A stretch of DNA of 64,000 nucleotides from Mycolicibacterium phlei (GTDB lineage Bacteria > Actinomycetota > Actinomycetes > Mycobacteriales > Mycobacteriaceae), in contig NZ_CP014475.1 of assembly GCF_001583415.1 (NCBI RefSeq), positions 5,270,001-5,334,000 on the forward strand, read 5' to 3'. Below, piece by piece: positions 1-7,990 of this stretch. Within the stretch, counting starts at the first letter, position 1; each line of letters opens with the position of its first letter. Under the pieces are notes generated by a model that was not told the DNA's origin, did no database searches, and saw nothing but the letters and a program-made list of their open reading frames with translations. The translations under genes were made by a program, and so were the position numbers.

Positions 1-260
1 ACCAGACCTTCCTTGCGGCGCGTCGACAACGCACCCTCGGGAACGGTGACGTCGACGCGGAAGCGCGGCAGGTCGTCGCCGAGCGCGGTGAACCGGCCGG
101 CCGGCACCTCCTCGACGTGGCTCCACGACAGCGCCCGGAAGGTCGCGTTGTCCGCGGCGCCCTCCCACTTCAGCAGGGTGGCGGCCAGCGTGTTCTGCAG
201 CTCTCGGCGGGCGGTCTCCTCGAGCACCCCGGCGGGCAGGGTCAGCTGGATCATCGGCAT
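1..260 (-). CDS. Tautomerase family protein, partial at left edge
   Basis: The reverse-strand frame opens with ATG at 260 and reads MPMIQLTLPAG, then stays open to the window edge, so the 3' end is missing. A proline right after the initiator Met is the hallmark of the 4-oxalocrotonate tautomerase/MIF superfamily: after Met removal Pro1 is the general base for keto-enol tautomerisation or related dehalogenase and decarboxylase chemistry. A GGAG at 267-270 sits at ribosome-binding distance. The gene diverges from a TetR regulator across two palindromic operators, so that repressor probably controls it. The substrate cannot be told. Only about 86 residues are visible; the superfamily call rests on the N-terminus. 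Confidence 0.7.
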   Translation of the reverse strand, partial: MPMIQLTLPAGVLEETARRELQNTLAATLLKWEGAADNATFRALSWSHVEEVPAGRFTALGDDLPRFRVDVTVPEGALSTRRKEGL

Positions 261-271
261 GACGAGCTCCT

Positions 272-287
272 TATAACGACTGTCATA
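272..287. promoter_or_regulatory. TetR-type operator, site 1
   Basis: TATAACGACTGTCATA is an imperfect palindrome (TATrAC-N4-GTCATA) in the divergent tautomerase/tetR promoter region. A nearly identical copy lies 34 bp away at 306-321, and a third related site is at 971-986. The spacing is about three helical turns, suiting two dimers bound on one face. Assignment to the adjacent TetR protein is inference. Confidence 0.7.
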
Positions 288-305
288 ACAAGTTTCACGC
301 TAGGC

Positions 306-321
306 TATAACGGTCGTCATA
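306..321. promoter_or_regulatory. TetR-type operator, site 2
   Basis: TATAACGGTCGTCATA differs from site 1 only in the central four bases, as expected for a dimer site with a non-contacted centre. It ends two bases before the tetR Shine-Dalgarno sequence, so binding here would cause autorepression. Confidence 0.7.
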
Positions 322-334
322 GCAAGGAGGGGTG

Positions 335-913
335 GTGGCCGCAGACCGGACGGGCCGTGAACGGATGGTGATCGGTGCCGCGGACATGATCCGGCGTCGC
401 GGGCTCAACGCGACCAGCGTCCGGGAACTGGCCAAACACACCGACGCCCCGCTGGGTTCGACCTACCACTACTTCCCCGGCGGCAAGTACGACCTGGCCA
501 CCGAGGCGGTGCGCTGGGCCGATGACACCATCTCAGACATCCTCGCCACCGCACTGCGGGCCGGCCCCGAGGCCGGTCTGGCCGCCTTCCTGTCGATGTG
601 GCGAAACCTGGTCCTCGACAACGACTTCCGCGCCGGATGCCCGGTGCTGGCGGTGTCCGTGGAAGACCTGCCCGACGATCACCGCGGCCCCCGCGACGCC
701 GCGGCGGCGGCCTTCGAGCGCTGGTGTGGGCTGCTCGCGGCGTCCCTGCGCGACGCCGGCGCCGACCCCGACCGGGCCGACGGCCTGGCGACGCTGATCG
801 TCGCCGCCGTCGAGGGCACCGTGGCGATCTGCCGTGCCCGGCGCAGCATCACCCCCCTCGACCAGGTGACCGAGCAACTCCTCGCCCTCATCCGGACCGC
901 ACTGCCCGCCTGA
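335..913 (+). CDS. TetR/AcrR family transcriptional regulator
   Basis: A protein of 192 aa with a typical TetR N-terminal helix-turn-helix (residues about 22-60: GLNATSVRELAKHT then GSTYHYFPGGK) and a C-terminal helical ligand domain resembling the LmrA/YxaF type. AAGGAGG at 324-330 favours GTG at 335 over the in-frame GTG at 332, which is only one base from it. The gene diverges from the tautomerase and is followed by a diiron protein gene. Matching operators occur in both flanking promoter regions, so it probably represses itself, the tautomerase and the diiron gene. The ligand is unknown. Confidence 0.9.
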   Translation: MAADRTGRERMVIGAADMIRRRGLNATSVRELAKHTDAPLGSTYHYFPGGKYDLATEAVRWADDTISDILATALRAGPEAGLAAFLSMWRNLVLDNDFRAGCPVLAVSVEDLPDDHRGPRDAAAAAFERWCGLLAASLRDAGADPDRADGLATLIVAAVEGTVAICRARRSITPLDQVTEQLLALIRTALPA

Positions 914-970
914 CACGGCAAATCCGCAGGTAGTGGCGTCCTTGACGGTTGTCTCGACGGGTGTCAGCAT

Positions 971-986
971 TGTGACCTACGTCATA
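971..986. promoter_or_regulatory. TetR-type operator, site 3
   Basis: TGTGACCTACGTCATA has the TRTRAC-N4-GTCAYA pattern of the two sites at 272-321, and lies 24 bases before the diiron gene start. It suggests the same TetR protein controls this third gene. Confidence 0.5.
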
Positions 987-1010
987 GGCGACGGCGGGAA
1001 GGGACGACCC

Positions 1011-2111
1011 ATGAGCACGCGCGACAGGTACACCGAGGTTCCCGAGTCCACCTCCTGGGTGATTCCCAGCGCCGGCGACGCGCGCTTCAACTGGGAGTAC
1101 GAGGACGGCCGCGATCGGCTGCTCGCCCTCTACCAGAAGGGCAAGGACAAGCAGTGGGACGCGCAGTTGCGCCTGGAGTGGACCAAGGACGTCGACCCGA
1201 TGAACCCGATCGGGCTGCCCGACGAGTTCCATCCGCTGTTCGGCAGCCCGATCTGGGAAGCCGCCGACGACAAGCGCCGGGCCGAGCTGCGGCAGCATTC
1301 GCAGGCCTGGCAGTTCTCCCAGTTCCTGCACGGTGAGCAGGGCGCGATGGTGTGCGCGGCCAAGATCGTCGAGGTCGTCCCGGATGTGGACGCGAAGTTC
1401 TACGCCGCCACCCAGACCATGGACGAGGCCCGCCACGTCGAGGCGTTCTCCCGGTTCCTGCACGAGAAGGTGGGCCTGGTCTACCCGATCAACAAGAACC
1501 TGTCCGCCCTGCTGGAGGACACCCTGCGCGACTCCCGTTGGGACATGCCATATCTCGGGATGCAGGTGCTCATCGAAGGCCTGGCGCTGGCGGCGTTCGG
1601 TGTGCAGCGCGACCTGGCGCAGCCGGACTCGCTGGCCAAGCAGTTGCTGGCGTATGTGATGCAGGACGAGGCGCGCCATGTCGCGTTCGGCCGGATCTCG
1701 TTGAAGGACTACTACTCCGAGCTGACGACGACCGAGCGGGACGAGCGCGAGGAGTTCGTCGTCGAGGCCTGTTACCTGATGCGCGACCGACTCCGCGGTG
1801 ACGAGGTCTTCGAGACGCTGGGACTCGACGTCAAGGAGTGCGCGCAATGGGTGGAGGCGTCACCGATGATGGCGCAGTTCCGCGCGCATCTGTTCAGCCG
1901 CATCGTGCCGATCGTCAAGGACATCGGGCTGTGGGGCGACAAGGTGCAGAAGGCGTTCCGCGACATGGGCGTGTTCGACATGGGCAACTTCGACATCGAG
2001 GCGCTGATGAAGGCCGACGAGGACCAGGCCGAGGCCCTCGACAAGGCCCACGCCGAAATGGCGGTCCGGGCCGCCGAGGTCGACGCGGTCATCGCCGCGG
2101 CGAGCAGCTAG
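1011..2111 (+). CDS. Ferritin-like diiron protein
   Basis: A protein of 366 aa. ATG 1011 was chosen over upstream in-frame GTGs because a purine-rich GGGAAGGGA precedes it. The residues show a complete four-helix-bundle diiron site: Glu109 (HGEQG), Glu139/His142 (DEARH), Glu189 (IEGLA) and Glu220/His223 (DEARH). That is the two E-x-x-H pattern of oxygen-activating ferritin-like enzymes such as ribonucleotide-reductase R2-like oxidases, AurF-type N-oxygenases and acyl desaturases. No signal peptide or membrane segment is visible, so it should be cytosolic. It lies between a TetR gene and desA1, another diiron enzyme, but is not closely similar to DesA. The substrate is unknown. Confidence 0.8.
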   Translation: MSTRDRYTEVPESTSWVIPSAGDARFNWEYEDGRDRLLALYQKGKDKQWDAQLRLEWTKDVDPMNPIGLPDEFHPLFGSPIWEAADDKRRAELRQHSQAWQFSQFLHGEQGAMVCAAKIVEVVPDVDAKFYAATQTMDEARHVEAFSRFLHEKVGLVYPINKNLSALLEDTLRDSRWDMPYLGMQVLIEGLALAAFGVQRDLAQPDSLAKQLLAYVMQDEARHVAFGRISLKDYYSELTTTERDEREEFVVEACYLMRDRLRGDEVFETLGLDVKECAQWVEASPMMAQFRAHLFSRIVPIVKDIGLWGDKVQKAFRDMGVFDMGNFDIEALMKADEDQAEALDKAHAEMAVRAAEVDAVIAAASS

Positions 2112-2161
2112 ACCGGTCGCACAGGGGCGGGTCGGGGCGGGCAGCCCCGACCCGCCCTTGC

Positions 2162-2225
2162 GTTATCCACAGGCCCTCAGGCTTCTCACCGGCACGGATA
2201 GTGAATTACACACATGTTATTCACA
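2162..2225. repeat. Bipartite repeat element, copy A
   Basis: TTATCCACA at 2163-2171 (a perfect E. coli-type DnaA box) followed by GGC is separated by 29 variable bases from an AT-rich imperfect palindrome at 2201-2225 containing ACACACATGTTATTCACA. The second half ends in TTATTCACA. The same two parts with the same 54-bp start-to-start distance recur at 12359-12422. It lies in the intergenic region upstream of desA1. Function unknown. Confidence 0.75.
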
Positions 2226-2250
2226 GCCGTCGGATGGGTCCGACGCGTTG

Positions 2251-2266
2251 GTGACCGGTCGGTCAC
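2251..2266. promoter_or_regulatory. Palindrome upstream of desA1
   Basis: GTGACCGGTCGGTCAC is a near-perfect 16-bp palindrome about 60 bp upstream of the desA1 promoter palindrome and shares the TGAC...GTCA arms with it. A possible second site for the same regulator. Confidence 0.35.
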
Positions 2267-2311
2267 GGTCCGGCCGCGACGAGATACCGATCACGTTTTC
2301 GGCGTGGAAAC

Positions 2312-2341
2312 TTGAATGTGACGGGCTGTCACACATATATA
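2312..2341 (+). promoter_or_regulatory. desA1 promoter with operator in the spacer
   Basis: TTGAAT (2312-2317), an 18-bp spacer and TATATA (2336-2341) form a SigA-like promoter about 40 bp upstream of the desA1 start codon. The palindrome TGTGACGGGCTGTCACA (2317-2333) fills the spacer, the classic place for a repressor. In mycobacteria desA1 and desA2 are controlled by the TetR-type repressor MadR in response to acyl-CoA; assigning this site to MadR is inference from context. Confidence 0.6.
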
Positions 2342-2380
2342 TTTACATGCAACCGACAGAAACAGATACTGGGAGGGCTC

Positions 2381-3376
2381 ATGGCGCCCGAGTTGACCGA
2401 CCTGCAGCTGCTTCACGAGCTGGAACCCGTGGCCGAGCAGCTTCTCAATCGGCACATCTCGATGTTCAAGGAGTGGCATCCCCACGACTACATCCCGTGG
2501 AAAGAGGGCAAGAACTACTACGCCCTCGGCGGCCAGGACTGGGAACCGGAACAGTCGAAACTGTCGGAACTCGCGACCGTCGCGATGATGCAGAACCTGC
2601 TGACCGAGGACAACCTGCCCTCGTATCACCGCGAGATCGCGATGAACTTCGGGATGGACGGCCCGTGGGGGCAGTGGGTCAACCGCTGGACCGCTGAGGA
2701 GAACCGGCACAGCATCGCGCTGCGCGACTACCTCGTCGTCACCCGCAACTGCGACCCGGTGCAGCTTGAGCAGCTGCGCATGGAGCAGGTCACCCGTGGC
2801 TTCTCGCCGGGCCAGAACCAGCAGGGTGATCTGTTCGCCGAGAGCCTGTTCGACTCGGTCGTGTACGTGTCGTTCCAGGAGCTGGCCACCCGTGTGTCGC
2901 ACCGCAACACCGGTAAGGCCGCCAATGAGACGATCGCCGACCAGCTGCTCGCTCGTGTCTCGCACGACGAGAACCTGCACATGATCTTCTACCGCGACAT
3001 CACCGCGGCGGGTCTCGACATCGCCCCCAACCAGGCGATCAAGGCGATCCACCGGGTGCTGCGCAACTTCAAGATGCCCGGCTACACGGTGCCGGAGTTC
3101 CGCCGCAAGGCCGTGATCATCGCCGTCGGCGGTGTCTACGACCCGCGCATCCACCTCGAGGATGTCGTGATGCCGGTGCTCAAGAAGTGGCGCATCTTCG
3201 AGCGCGAGGACTTCACCGGCGAGGGTGCCTACCTGCGCGACGATCTCGCCAAGCTGATCGAGGAGCTCGAGGATGCGTCGAAGAAGTTCGAGGAGTCCAA
3301 GCAGCGCCGCCTCGAGCGCGAGGCCCGCAAGGCCGAGAGGCTCACCGCCAAGCGGCTTCTCACATCCACCCCCTAG
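2381..3376 (+). CDS. desA1: Acyl-ACP desaturase DesA1
   Basis: A protein of 331 aa (M. tuberculosis DesA1 is 338). The start ATG 2381 follows GGGAGGG and matches the MxxxLTDLQLLHELEP N-terminus of the family. It is a soluble plant-type stearoyl-ACP desaturase fold: diiron ligands lie in the YHREI and EENRHSIALR segments and in the DENLHMIFYRD segment near residue 205. DesA1 works on fatty-acyl chains feeding mycolic acid synthesis and is essential in M. smegmatis. The C-terminus is a charged helix (KRRLEREARKAE-like). It sits alone, behind its own strong promoter, and ends at a 20-bp hairpin shared with the convergent gene. Confidence 0.93.
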   Translation: MAPELTDLQLLHELEPVAEQLLNRHISMFKEWHPHDYIPWKEGKNYYALGGQDWEPEQSKLSELATVAMMQNLLTEDNLPSYHREIAMNFGMDGPWGQWVNRWTAEENRHSIALRDYLVVTRNCDPVQLEQLRMEQVTRGFSPGQNQQGDLFAESLFDSVVYVSFQELATRVSHRNTGKAANETIADQLLARVSHDENLHMIFYRDITAAGLDIAPNQAIKAIHRVLRNFKMPGYTVPEFRRKAVIIAVGGVYDPRIHLEDVVMPVLKKWRIFEREDFTGEGAYLRDDLAKLIEELEDASKKFEESKQRRLEREARKAERLTAKRLLTSTP

Positions 3377-3421
3377 GAACGAGCCCGCCGGCACGCGCCG
3401 GACCGCGCCGGCCCGCCCAGC

Positions 3422-3479
3422 CGAACGTGGGTTACCCGCACACCGAATGCGCTCATCGCGTGCGGGTAACCCACGTTCG
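3422..3479. terminator. Bidirectional hairpin terminator
   Basis: A perfect 20-bp stem (3422-3441 with 3460-3479, arm CGAACGTGGGTTACC and on) closes an 18-nt loop between the convergent desA1 and dehydrogenase genes, six bases from the latter's stop codon. No U-tract follows, as is common for mycobacterial terminators. Confidence 0.75.
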
Positions 3480-3484
3480 CGCTA

Positions 3485-6301
3485 TCAGGGGCCGTCGGCG
3501 AGGAGTTCGGCCAGGTGCCGTCCGTCGCGGTGCGCCAGCTGGTTGAGCTGCGTGCGGCACGAGAACCCGTCGGTGAGGGCGACCGCCCCGGCCGCCTGCC
3601 GCACCGCGGGCAGCAGCCCGTTGTCCGCGACGGCGACGCTGACGTCGTAGTGGCCGCGTTCGGCGCCGAAATTACCTGCCAGACCGCAGCATCCCTCGAC
3701 CACCGAGGTCTGCACCCCGGCCCGGCGCAGGATGTCCATGTCGGCAGCCGTGCCCATCACCGCGTATTGGTGGCAGTGCGGCTGCACCACCGCCTGTGTT
3801 CCGCTCAGATCCGGCGGTTCCCAACCGTCGGTGGCGGTCAGCAGCTCCGCCAGCGTCCTGACCGCGCCCTCGACGGCCGCGACCGGTGCCGAGTCGCCCA
3901 GCAGCTCGGCGGCGTCGCGACGGAACACCGCGGTGCACGACGGCTCCAGACCGACGATCGGCACCCCGGCCTCGGCGTCGGGCGCCAGCGCGGTGACGCT
4001 GCGCCGCAGGATCTTTCGCGCCGCATCCAGTTGTCCGGTGCTGATCCACGTCAACCCGCAGCACAGCTTGCGCTGCGGTATCCGCACCGAGTAGCCGGCG
4101 CGTTCCAGCACGGTCACCGCCGCGATCCCGACCTGCGGGGTGAAGTGGTCGGTGAAGGTGTCCACCCACAACAGCACCGGCGGTCCCGAAGCCGACGGGT
4201 GCGAGGCGAACCACTTCCGAAAGGTTCTGGGCGCGAACGGCGGAAGGTCGCGGCGCGGGTCGACGCCGGCGACGACCTTGCCCGCGGTGGCCAGCGGGCC
4301 CGCCATCGCCGCGTTCACCAGGCCGGGCATCAGCGACGCCAGCCTGGCCCACCGCGGCAGCCAGCCCAGGCTGTAGTGCGACGCGGGACGGATCCGGCGC
4401 CGGTACCGCTGGTGCAGCGCCTCGGCCTTGTAGGTGGCCATGTCCACGCCGGTCGGGCAGTCCGACGAACAGGCCTTACAGGACAGGCACAGATCGAGCG
4501 CCTCGAGCACCTCCGGGGAGCGCCAGTCGGTGACCAGCGACCCGTTGGCCAGTTCCTGCAGCACCCGGGCCCGGCCCCTCGTCGAGTCCTTCTCGTCCCC
4601 GGTGGCGCGGTACGACGGGCACATCACCCCGCCGCCGGTCCGTACCCGGCAGCGCCCGACCCCGGTGCAGCGCTGCACCGCGTTGCTGAAGTCGCCGCCG
4701 TCATGCGGATACCGGAAGCCGAGCCCGTCGCGCAGCGGTCGCACATCGACCGCGCGCAGGTCCGCGGCGACCGGACGGGGGTCGACGATGACGCCCGGAT
4801 TCAGCACGTTGTCGGGGTCGAAGACCGCCTTGACCGCGGCGAACACGTCGATCGCCGCCGCCGAGTACATGTACGGCAGCAGCGCGCCGCGGGCACGTCC
4901 GTCGCCGTGCTCCCCGGACATCGAACCACCGTGGCGGGCAACCAGTTTCGCGGCGTCGGTGAGGAACTCCTCGAACACCTGCTGCCCGCCCGGCCTGCCC
5001 AGCGGGAAGTCGATGCGGATGTGGATGCACCCGTCACCGAAGTGACCGTAGGGCACCCCGGTCAGCCCGTGACCGCGCATCAGGTCCTCGAACTCGCGCA
5101 GGTAGCCGCCCAGCCGCTGCGGCGGGACCGCGGCGTCCTCCCAGCCCGACAGTCCCGGCCTGGACTCGTCGATGCGGGCGGCCAGTCCGGCGCCGTCCTC
5201 CCGGATCCTCCACAGCGCCGCCGCGTGTGCCGGATCGTCGACGACGATCGCGTCCAGCGCCTGTCCGGCCGCGACGACCTCCGCGGCGCGCGACCGCAGC
5301 TCGGCCGGATCCTCCCCGCCGAGCTCGACGAACAGCCAGCCCGCCCCTCGGGGAAGTTGCGGCACAACGCCTTTGCGTTGGCGGACCACGTCGACGATGC
5401 GGGCGTCGAGGCCCTCGATCGCGACCGCGGACAGCGGCAGCAGCGCGGGCACCGCGTCGGCGGCGGTGGCCATGTCCGGGTAGCCGAGCACCACGAGGAC
5501 GGTGCGGGCCGGGGCGGGTACCAGGCGCAGCGTCGCCTGTTCGATCAGCGCCCACGTACCCTCGCTGCCGACCATCGCCTTGGCGACGTCAAACCTGTTC
5601 TCCGGCAACAGGTGTTCCAGCGAGTAGCCGGACACCTGCCTGCTGAACCGGCCGAGCTCGGTGCGGATCAGCCCGAGGTTGGCGTCGACGATCCCGCGCA
5701 GGGCGTCCAGGGTCGGCGACGCGGCGGCGGCGGTGCCGAGCCGCAGCCGCTCCCCGGTTCCGGTGACGGTGTCGAGGCCGAGGACGTTGTCGGAGGTGCG
5801 GCCGTAGCGCAGCGCGCGGGATCCGCACGCGTTGTTGCCGATCATCCCGCCCAGCGTGCACCGGCTGTGCGTCGACGGGTCCGGCCCGAAGCGCAGCCCG
5901 TGCGGGGCGGCCGCGCGCTGCAGGTCGTCGAGCACCACGCCCGGCTGCACGACGGCGGTCGCGGTGTCCGGGTCGATCGCCAGGATCCGGTTGAGGTGGC
6001 GCGAGCAGTCGATCACCACCCCGGGCCCGACCGCGTTCCCGGCGATCGAGGTGCCCGCCCCGCGGGCGGTGACGGCGGCGCCGGTGCGGCGGCAGACGTC
6101 CACCACCGCGGCGAGTTCGTCGACGGCGCGCGGGAACACCACCGCCTCGGGGACCACGCGGTACAGCGACGCGTCGGTCGAGTACTCGGCCCGGCGCCGT
6201 GTCGAGTCGTCCACCTCGGCGATTCCCGCGCGGCGCAGTTCCGCCGCGATGTTCGGTGCCCGACCGTCAAGTGCCCGATCGACACCGCGGGACACCGTCA
6301 T
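3485..6301 (-). CDS. FAD-binding and Fe-S 2-hydroxyacid dehydrogenase (YdiJ/D-lactate dehydrogenase type)
   Basis: A large fused protein of 938 aa. The N-terminal half carries a PCMH-type FAD domain (residues about 45-225, with GAGTSIAGNA and GGMIGNNACGS) and the FAD-oxidase C-terminal domain with the GHFGDGCIHIR segment near 420. The C-terminal half has a 4Fe-4S motif, CLSCKACSSDCP, near residue 605, followed by two CCG domains (CCGL near 745 and CCGLAG near 870). This is the layout of GlcD and GlcF joined in one chain, as in E. coli YdiJ. Such enzymes oxidise D-lactate, D-2-hydroxyglutarate or glycolate and pass electrons to the quinone pool. The substrate cannot be fixed. The start ATG 6301 is 35 bases from the end of the lacI gene. 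Confidence 0.85.
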   Translation of the reverse strand: MTVSRGVDRALDGRAPNIAAELRRAGIAEVDDSTRRRAEYSTDASLYRVVPEAVVFPRAVDELAAVVDVCRRTGAAVTARGAGTSIAGNAVGPGVVIDCSRHLNRILAIDPDTATAVVQPGVVLDDLQRAAAPHGLRFGPDPSTHSRCTLGGMIGNNACGSRALRYGRTSDNVLGLDTVTGTGERLRLGTAAAASPTLDALRGIVDANLGLIRTELGRFSRQVSGYSLEHLLPENRFDVAKAMVGSEGTWALIEQATLRLVPAPARTVLVVLGYPDMATAADAVPALLPLSAVAIEGLDARIVDVVRQRKGVVPQLPRGAGWLFVELGGEDPAELRSRAAEVVAAGQALDAIVVDDPAHAAALWRIREDGAGLAARIDESRPGLSGWEDAAVPPQRLGGYLREFEDLMRGHGLTGVPYGHFGDGCIHIRIDFPLGRPGGQQVFEEFLTDAAKLVARHGGSMSGEHGDGRARGALLPYMYSAAAIDVFAAVKAVFDPDNVLNPGVIVDPRPVAADLRAVDVRPLRDGLGFRYPHDGGDFSNAVQRCTGVGRCRVRTGGGVMCPSYRATGDEKDSTRGRARVLQELANGSLVTDWRSPEVLEALDLCLSCKACSSDCPTGVDMATYKAEALHQRYRRRIRPASHYSLGWLPRWARLASLMPGLVNAAMAGPLATAGKVVAGVDPRRDLPPFAPRTFRKWFASHPSASGPPVLLWVDTFTDHFTPQVGIAAVTVLERAGYSVRIPQRKLCCGLTWISTGQLDAARKILRRSVTALAPDAEAGVPIVGLEPSCTAVFRRDAAELLGDSAPVAAVEGAVRTLAELLTATDGWEPPDLSGTQAVVQPHCHQYAVMGTAADMDILRRAGVQTSVVEGCCGLAGNFGAERGHYDVSVAVADNGLLPAVRQAAGAVALTDGFSCRTQLNQLAHRDGRHLAELLADGP

Positions 6302-6335
6302 GGCGTCGATGATAGGCGGCGCGGACGCCCGAGGA

Positions 6336-7334
6336 TCACGTGCAGCCGCACGAGTTGCGGTGGTGGAAGGTGGTCGGCACCAGGATGCGTTGCGGCTCGT
6401 CCTGCTGGCCGTCGATGCGGCTCAGCAGGAGTTTGACCGCGGTGGCGCCGACCGTGTCGACGTCCTGTGCCGCCGCGGTGAGTCGGGGTGCGAACAGGTC
6501 CGCCCACTCGAAGTCGTCGTAGCAGACCAGGGCGACGTCGTCGGGGATCGACAGACCAAGGCCGCGAACGGCTTTGAGGGCGCCGATGGTCATCGCGTTG
6601 TTCAGCGACACCAGCGCGGAGGGCCGGTCCGGCCGCGACATCAGGGTGCGCACCTCACGTTCGGCGACATCGGTGTTGGACTCGCCGTCCACCACCAGCT
6701 CCGCGTCGACGGCGATACCGTGGTCGGCCAGCGCGGCGACGTAGCCGTCGAATCGCTCGGTGGTGGAGGTGATTCCGGCCAGGCCGCGCACCACACCGAT
6801 GCGCCGGTGGCCGAGGTCGAGCAGGTGCGCGGTCAGCGCCCGCGCGGCGGCGACGCTCTCCGAGGCCACCTGGTCGCAGTCGATGTCGGCGCCGCGGTCG
6901 ATGAGTACCAGCGGCGTTCCGGTGGCGATGATCTCGGGCAGGGTGCTGTGTTCGGACCCGGCGGACGGCGCCACGATCATCCCGTCGACCTTGCGGTCCA
7001 GCAGCGAGTCGACGACGCGGCGCTCCGAGCCGACCGTGTCGTGCGAGTCGCCGACGATGAGCACATATCCGGCATCCGACAGCGAGCGTTCGACGGCGTG
7101 CACCAGGGTCGCGAAGTACGGGTTGGTCAGCGCCGAGATCGACAGCCCGACGGTGTGGGTGCGCCCGGCCGCGAGGGCGCGCGCGACGACGTTGCGGCGG
7201 TAGCCGGTCTTCTCGATAGCCGCCTCGACGCGCTGCCGGGTCTCGGGATTGACCCTGCGGGTGCCGTTGAGCACGTGCGAGACCGTGGTCACCGAGACGC
7301 CCGCGATGCGGGCGACGTCGCCCATCGTGGTCAT
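6336..7334 (-). CDS. LacI-family repressor of the sugar operon
   Basis: A protein of 332 aa. It starts MTTMGDVARIAGVSVTTVSHVLNGTRRVNPETRQRV, the canonical LacI HTH and hinge, followed by a periplasmic-binding-protein-like sugar domain (residues about 60-332). The ATG at 7334 overlaps the stop of the upstream kinase (ATGA), indicating translational coupling; ATG 7325 is an alternative. It is the last gene of a six-gene sugar transport and phosphorylation operon. Two tandem CGCAAGCGCTTGCG-like operators lie over the operon promoter at 11725-11750, so this is very likely a local, sugar-relieved repressor. The C-terminus ends SCGCT; two cysteines there are a minor oddity. Confidence 0.92.
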   Translation of the reverse strand: MTTMGDVARIAGVSVTTVSHVLNGTRRVNPETRQRVEAAIEKTGYRRNVVARALAAGRTHTVGLSISALTNPYFATLVHAVERSLSDAGYVLIVGDSHDTVGSERRVVDSLLDRKVDGMIVAPSAGSEHSTLPEIIATGTPLVLIDRGADIDCDQVASESVAAARALTAHLLDLGHRRIGVVRGLAGITSTTERFDGYVAALADHGIAVDAELVVDGESNTDVAEREVRTLMSRPDRPSALVSLNNAMTIGALKAVRGLGLSIPDDVALVCYDDFEWADLFAPRLTAAAQDVDTVGATAVKLLLSRIDGQQDEPQRILVPTTFHHRNSCGCT

Positions 7335-7990
7335 GGCAGGCGCACGATCCGGTCCGCGCGCTCCGCCGTCGACTCGATCAGCCGGGCGTTGCGTTCGTCG
7401 GGCCCCAGCGCCCAGCGTGCCGCCTCCTCGGGGGACTTGCCGTACGCCTCGTGGCGGCGGCGCAGCCGCTCCCGGCGCACCTCGGTGTCGACGGCCAGGA
7501 ACCAGACCTCGTCGATGGCGGCGCGCGCGGTGGGCCAGGCGTCGCGGTCCAGCAGCAGGTAGTTGCCCTCGGTGACGACCAGCGGCACCGACGCCGGCAC
7601 GGGGATCGCCGAGCCGATCGACTCCTCGAGGTCGCGGCGGAACCGCGGGGCGTAGACCACGGGGTCGCCGTCGCGCTGGGCGCGCAGGGTGGTCAGCAGC
7701 CGGGCGTAGCCGCCGTCGTCGAACGTGTCGTGCGCGCCCTTGCGGTCGCGGCGCCCCAGGTCGATGAGCACCTCGTTGGCCAGGTGGAACCCGTCCATCG
7801 GGACGAGGACGGCGGTCTGCGGGCCCAGCGCGGCGACGAGTTGTTCGGCGACGGTGGACTTGCCGGCCGCGGGGGCACCGGCCAGGCCGAGGATGCGGCG
7901 TTCGCCGGGCACGGCGAGCGCCTTCGCCCACTCGACCAGCTGGTCCAGTGTGACGTCCTGAACGTCCCCCACGATGTTCACCGTTCTCAC
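7331..7990 (-). CDS. P-loop nucleoside/sugar kinase-like protein (FrcK/uridine-kinase family)
   Basis: A protein of 219 aa with Walker A GAPAAGKST (residues about 37-45), an MDGFHLAN segment as in uridine and pantothenate kinase relatives, and a lid rich in Arg. It belongs to the PRK/URK-like kinases often encoded in fructose or ribose ABC operons, where they are called nucleoside/nucleotide kinase family or FrcK; the real substrate is poorly established. It starts at GTG 7990, whose GTGA overlaps the stop of the PfkB gene, and ends with a TGA overlapping the lacI start. It is the second kinase in one operon, implying either two successive phosphorylations or a housekeeping role for the sugar phosphate. 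Confidence 0.8.
   Translation of the reverse strand: MRTVNIVGDVQDVTLDQLVEWAKALAVPGERRILGLAGAPAAGKSTVAEQLVAALGPQTAVLVPMDGFHLANEVLIDLGRRDRKGAHDTFDDGGYARLLTTLRAQRDGDPVVYAPRFRRDLEESIGSAIPVPASVPLVVTEGNYLLLDRDAWPTARAAIDEVWFLAVDTEVRRERLRRRHEAYGKSPEEAARWALGPDERNARLIESTAERADRIVRLP

Noticed and set aside
3515..6436. Forward open frame of 973 codons
   Set aside because: It is antisense to the FAD/Fe-S dehydrogenase, has an Arg/Gly/Pro-rich composition typical of shadow frames in high-GC DNA and no ribosome-binding site.
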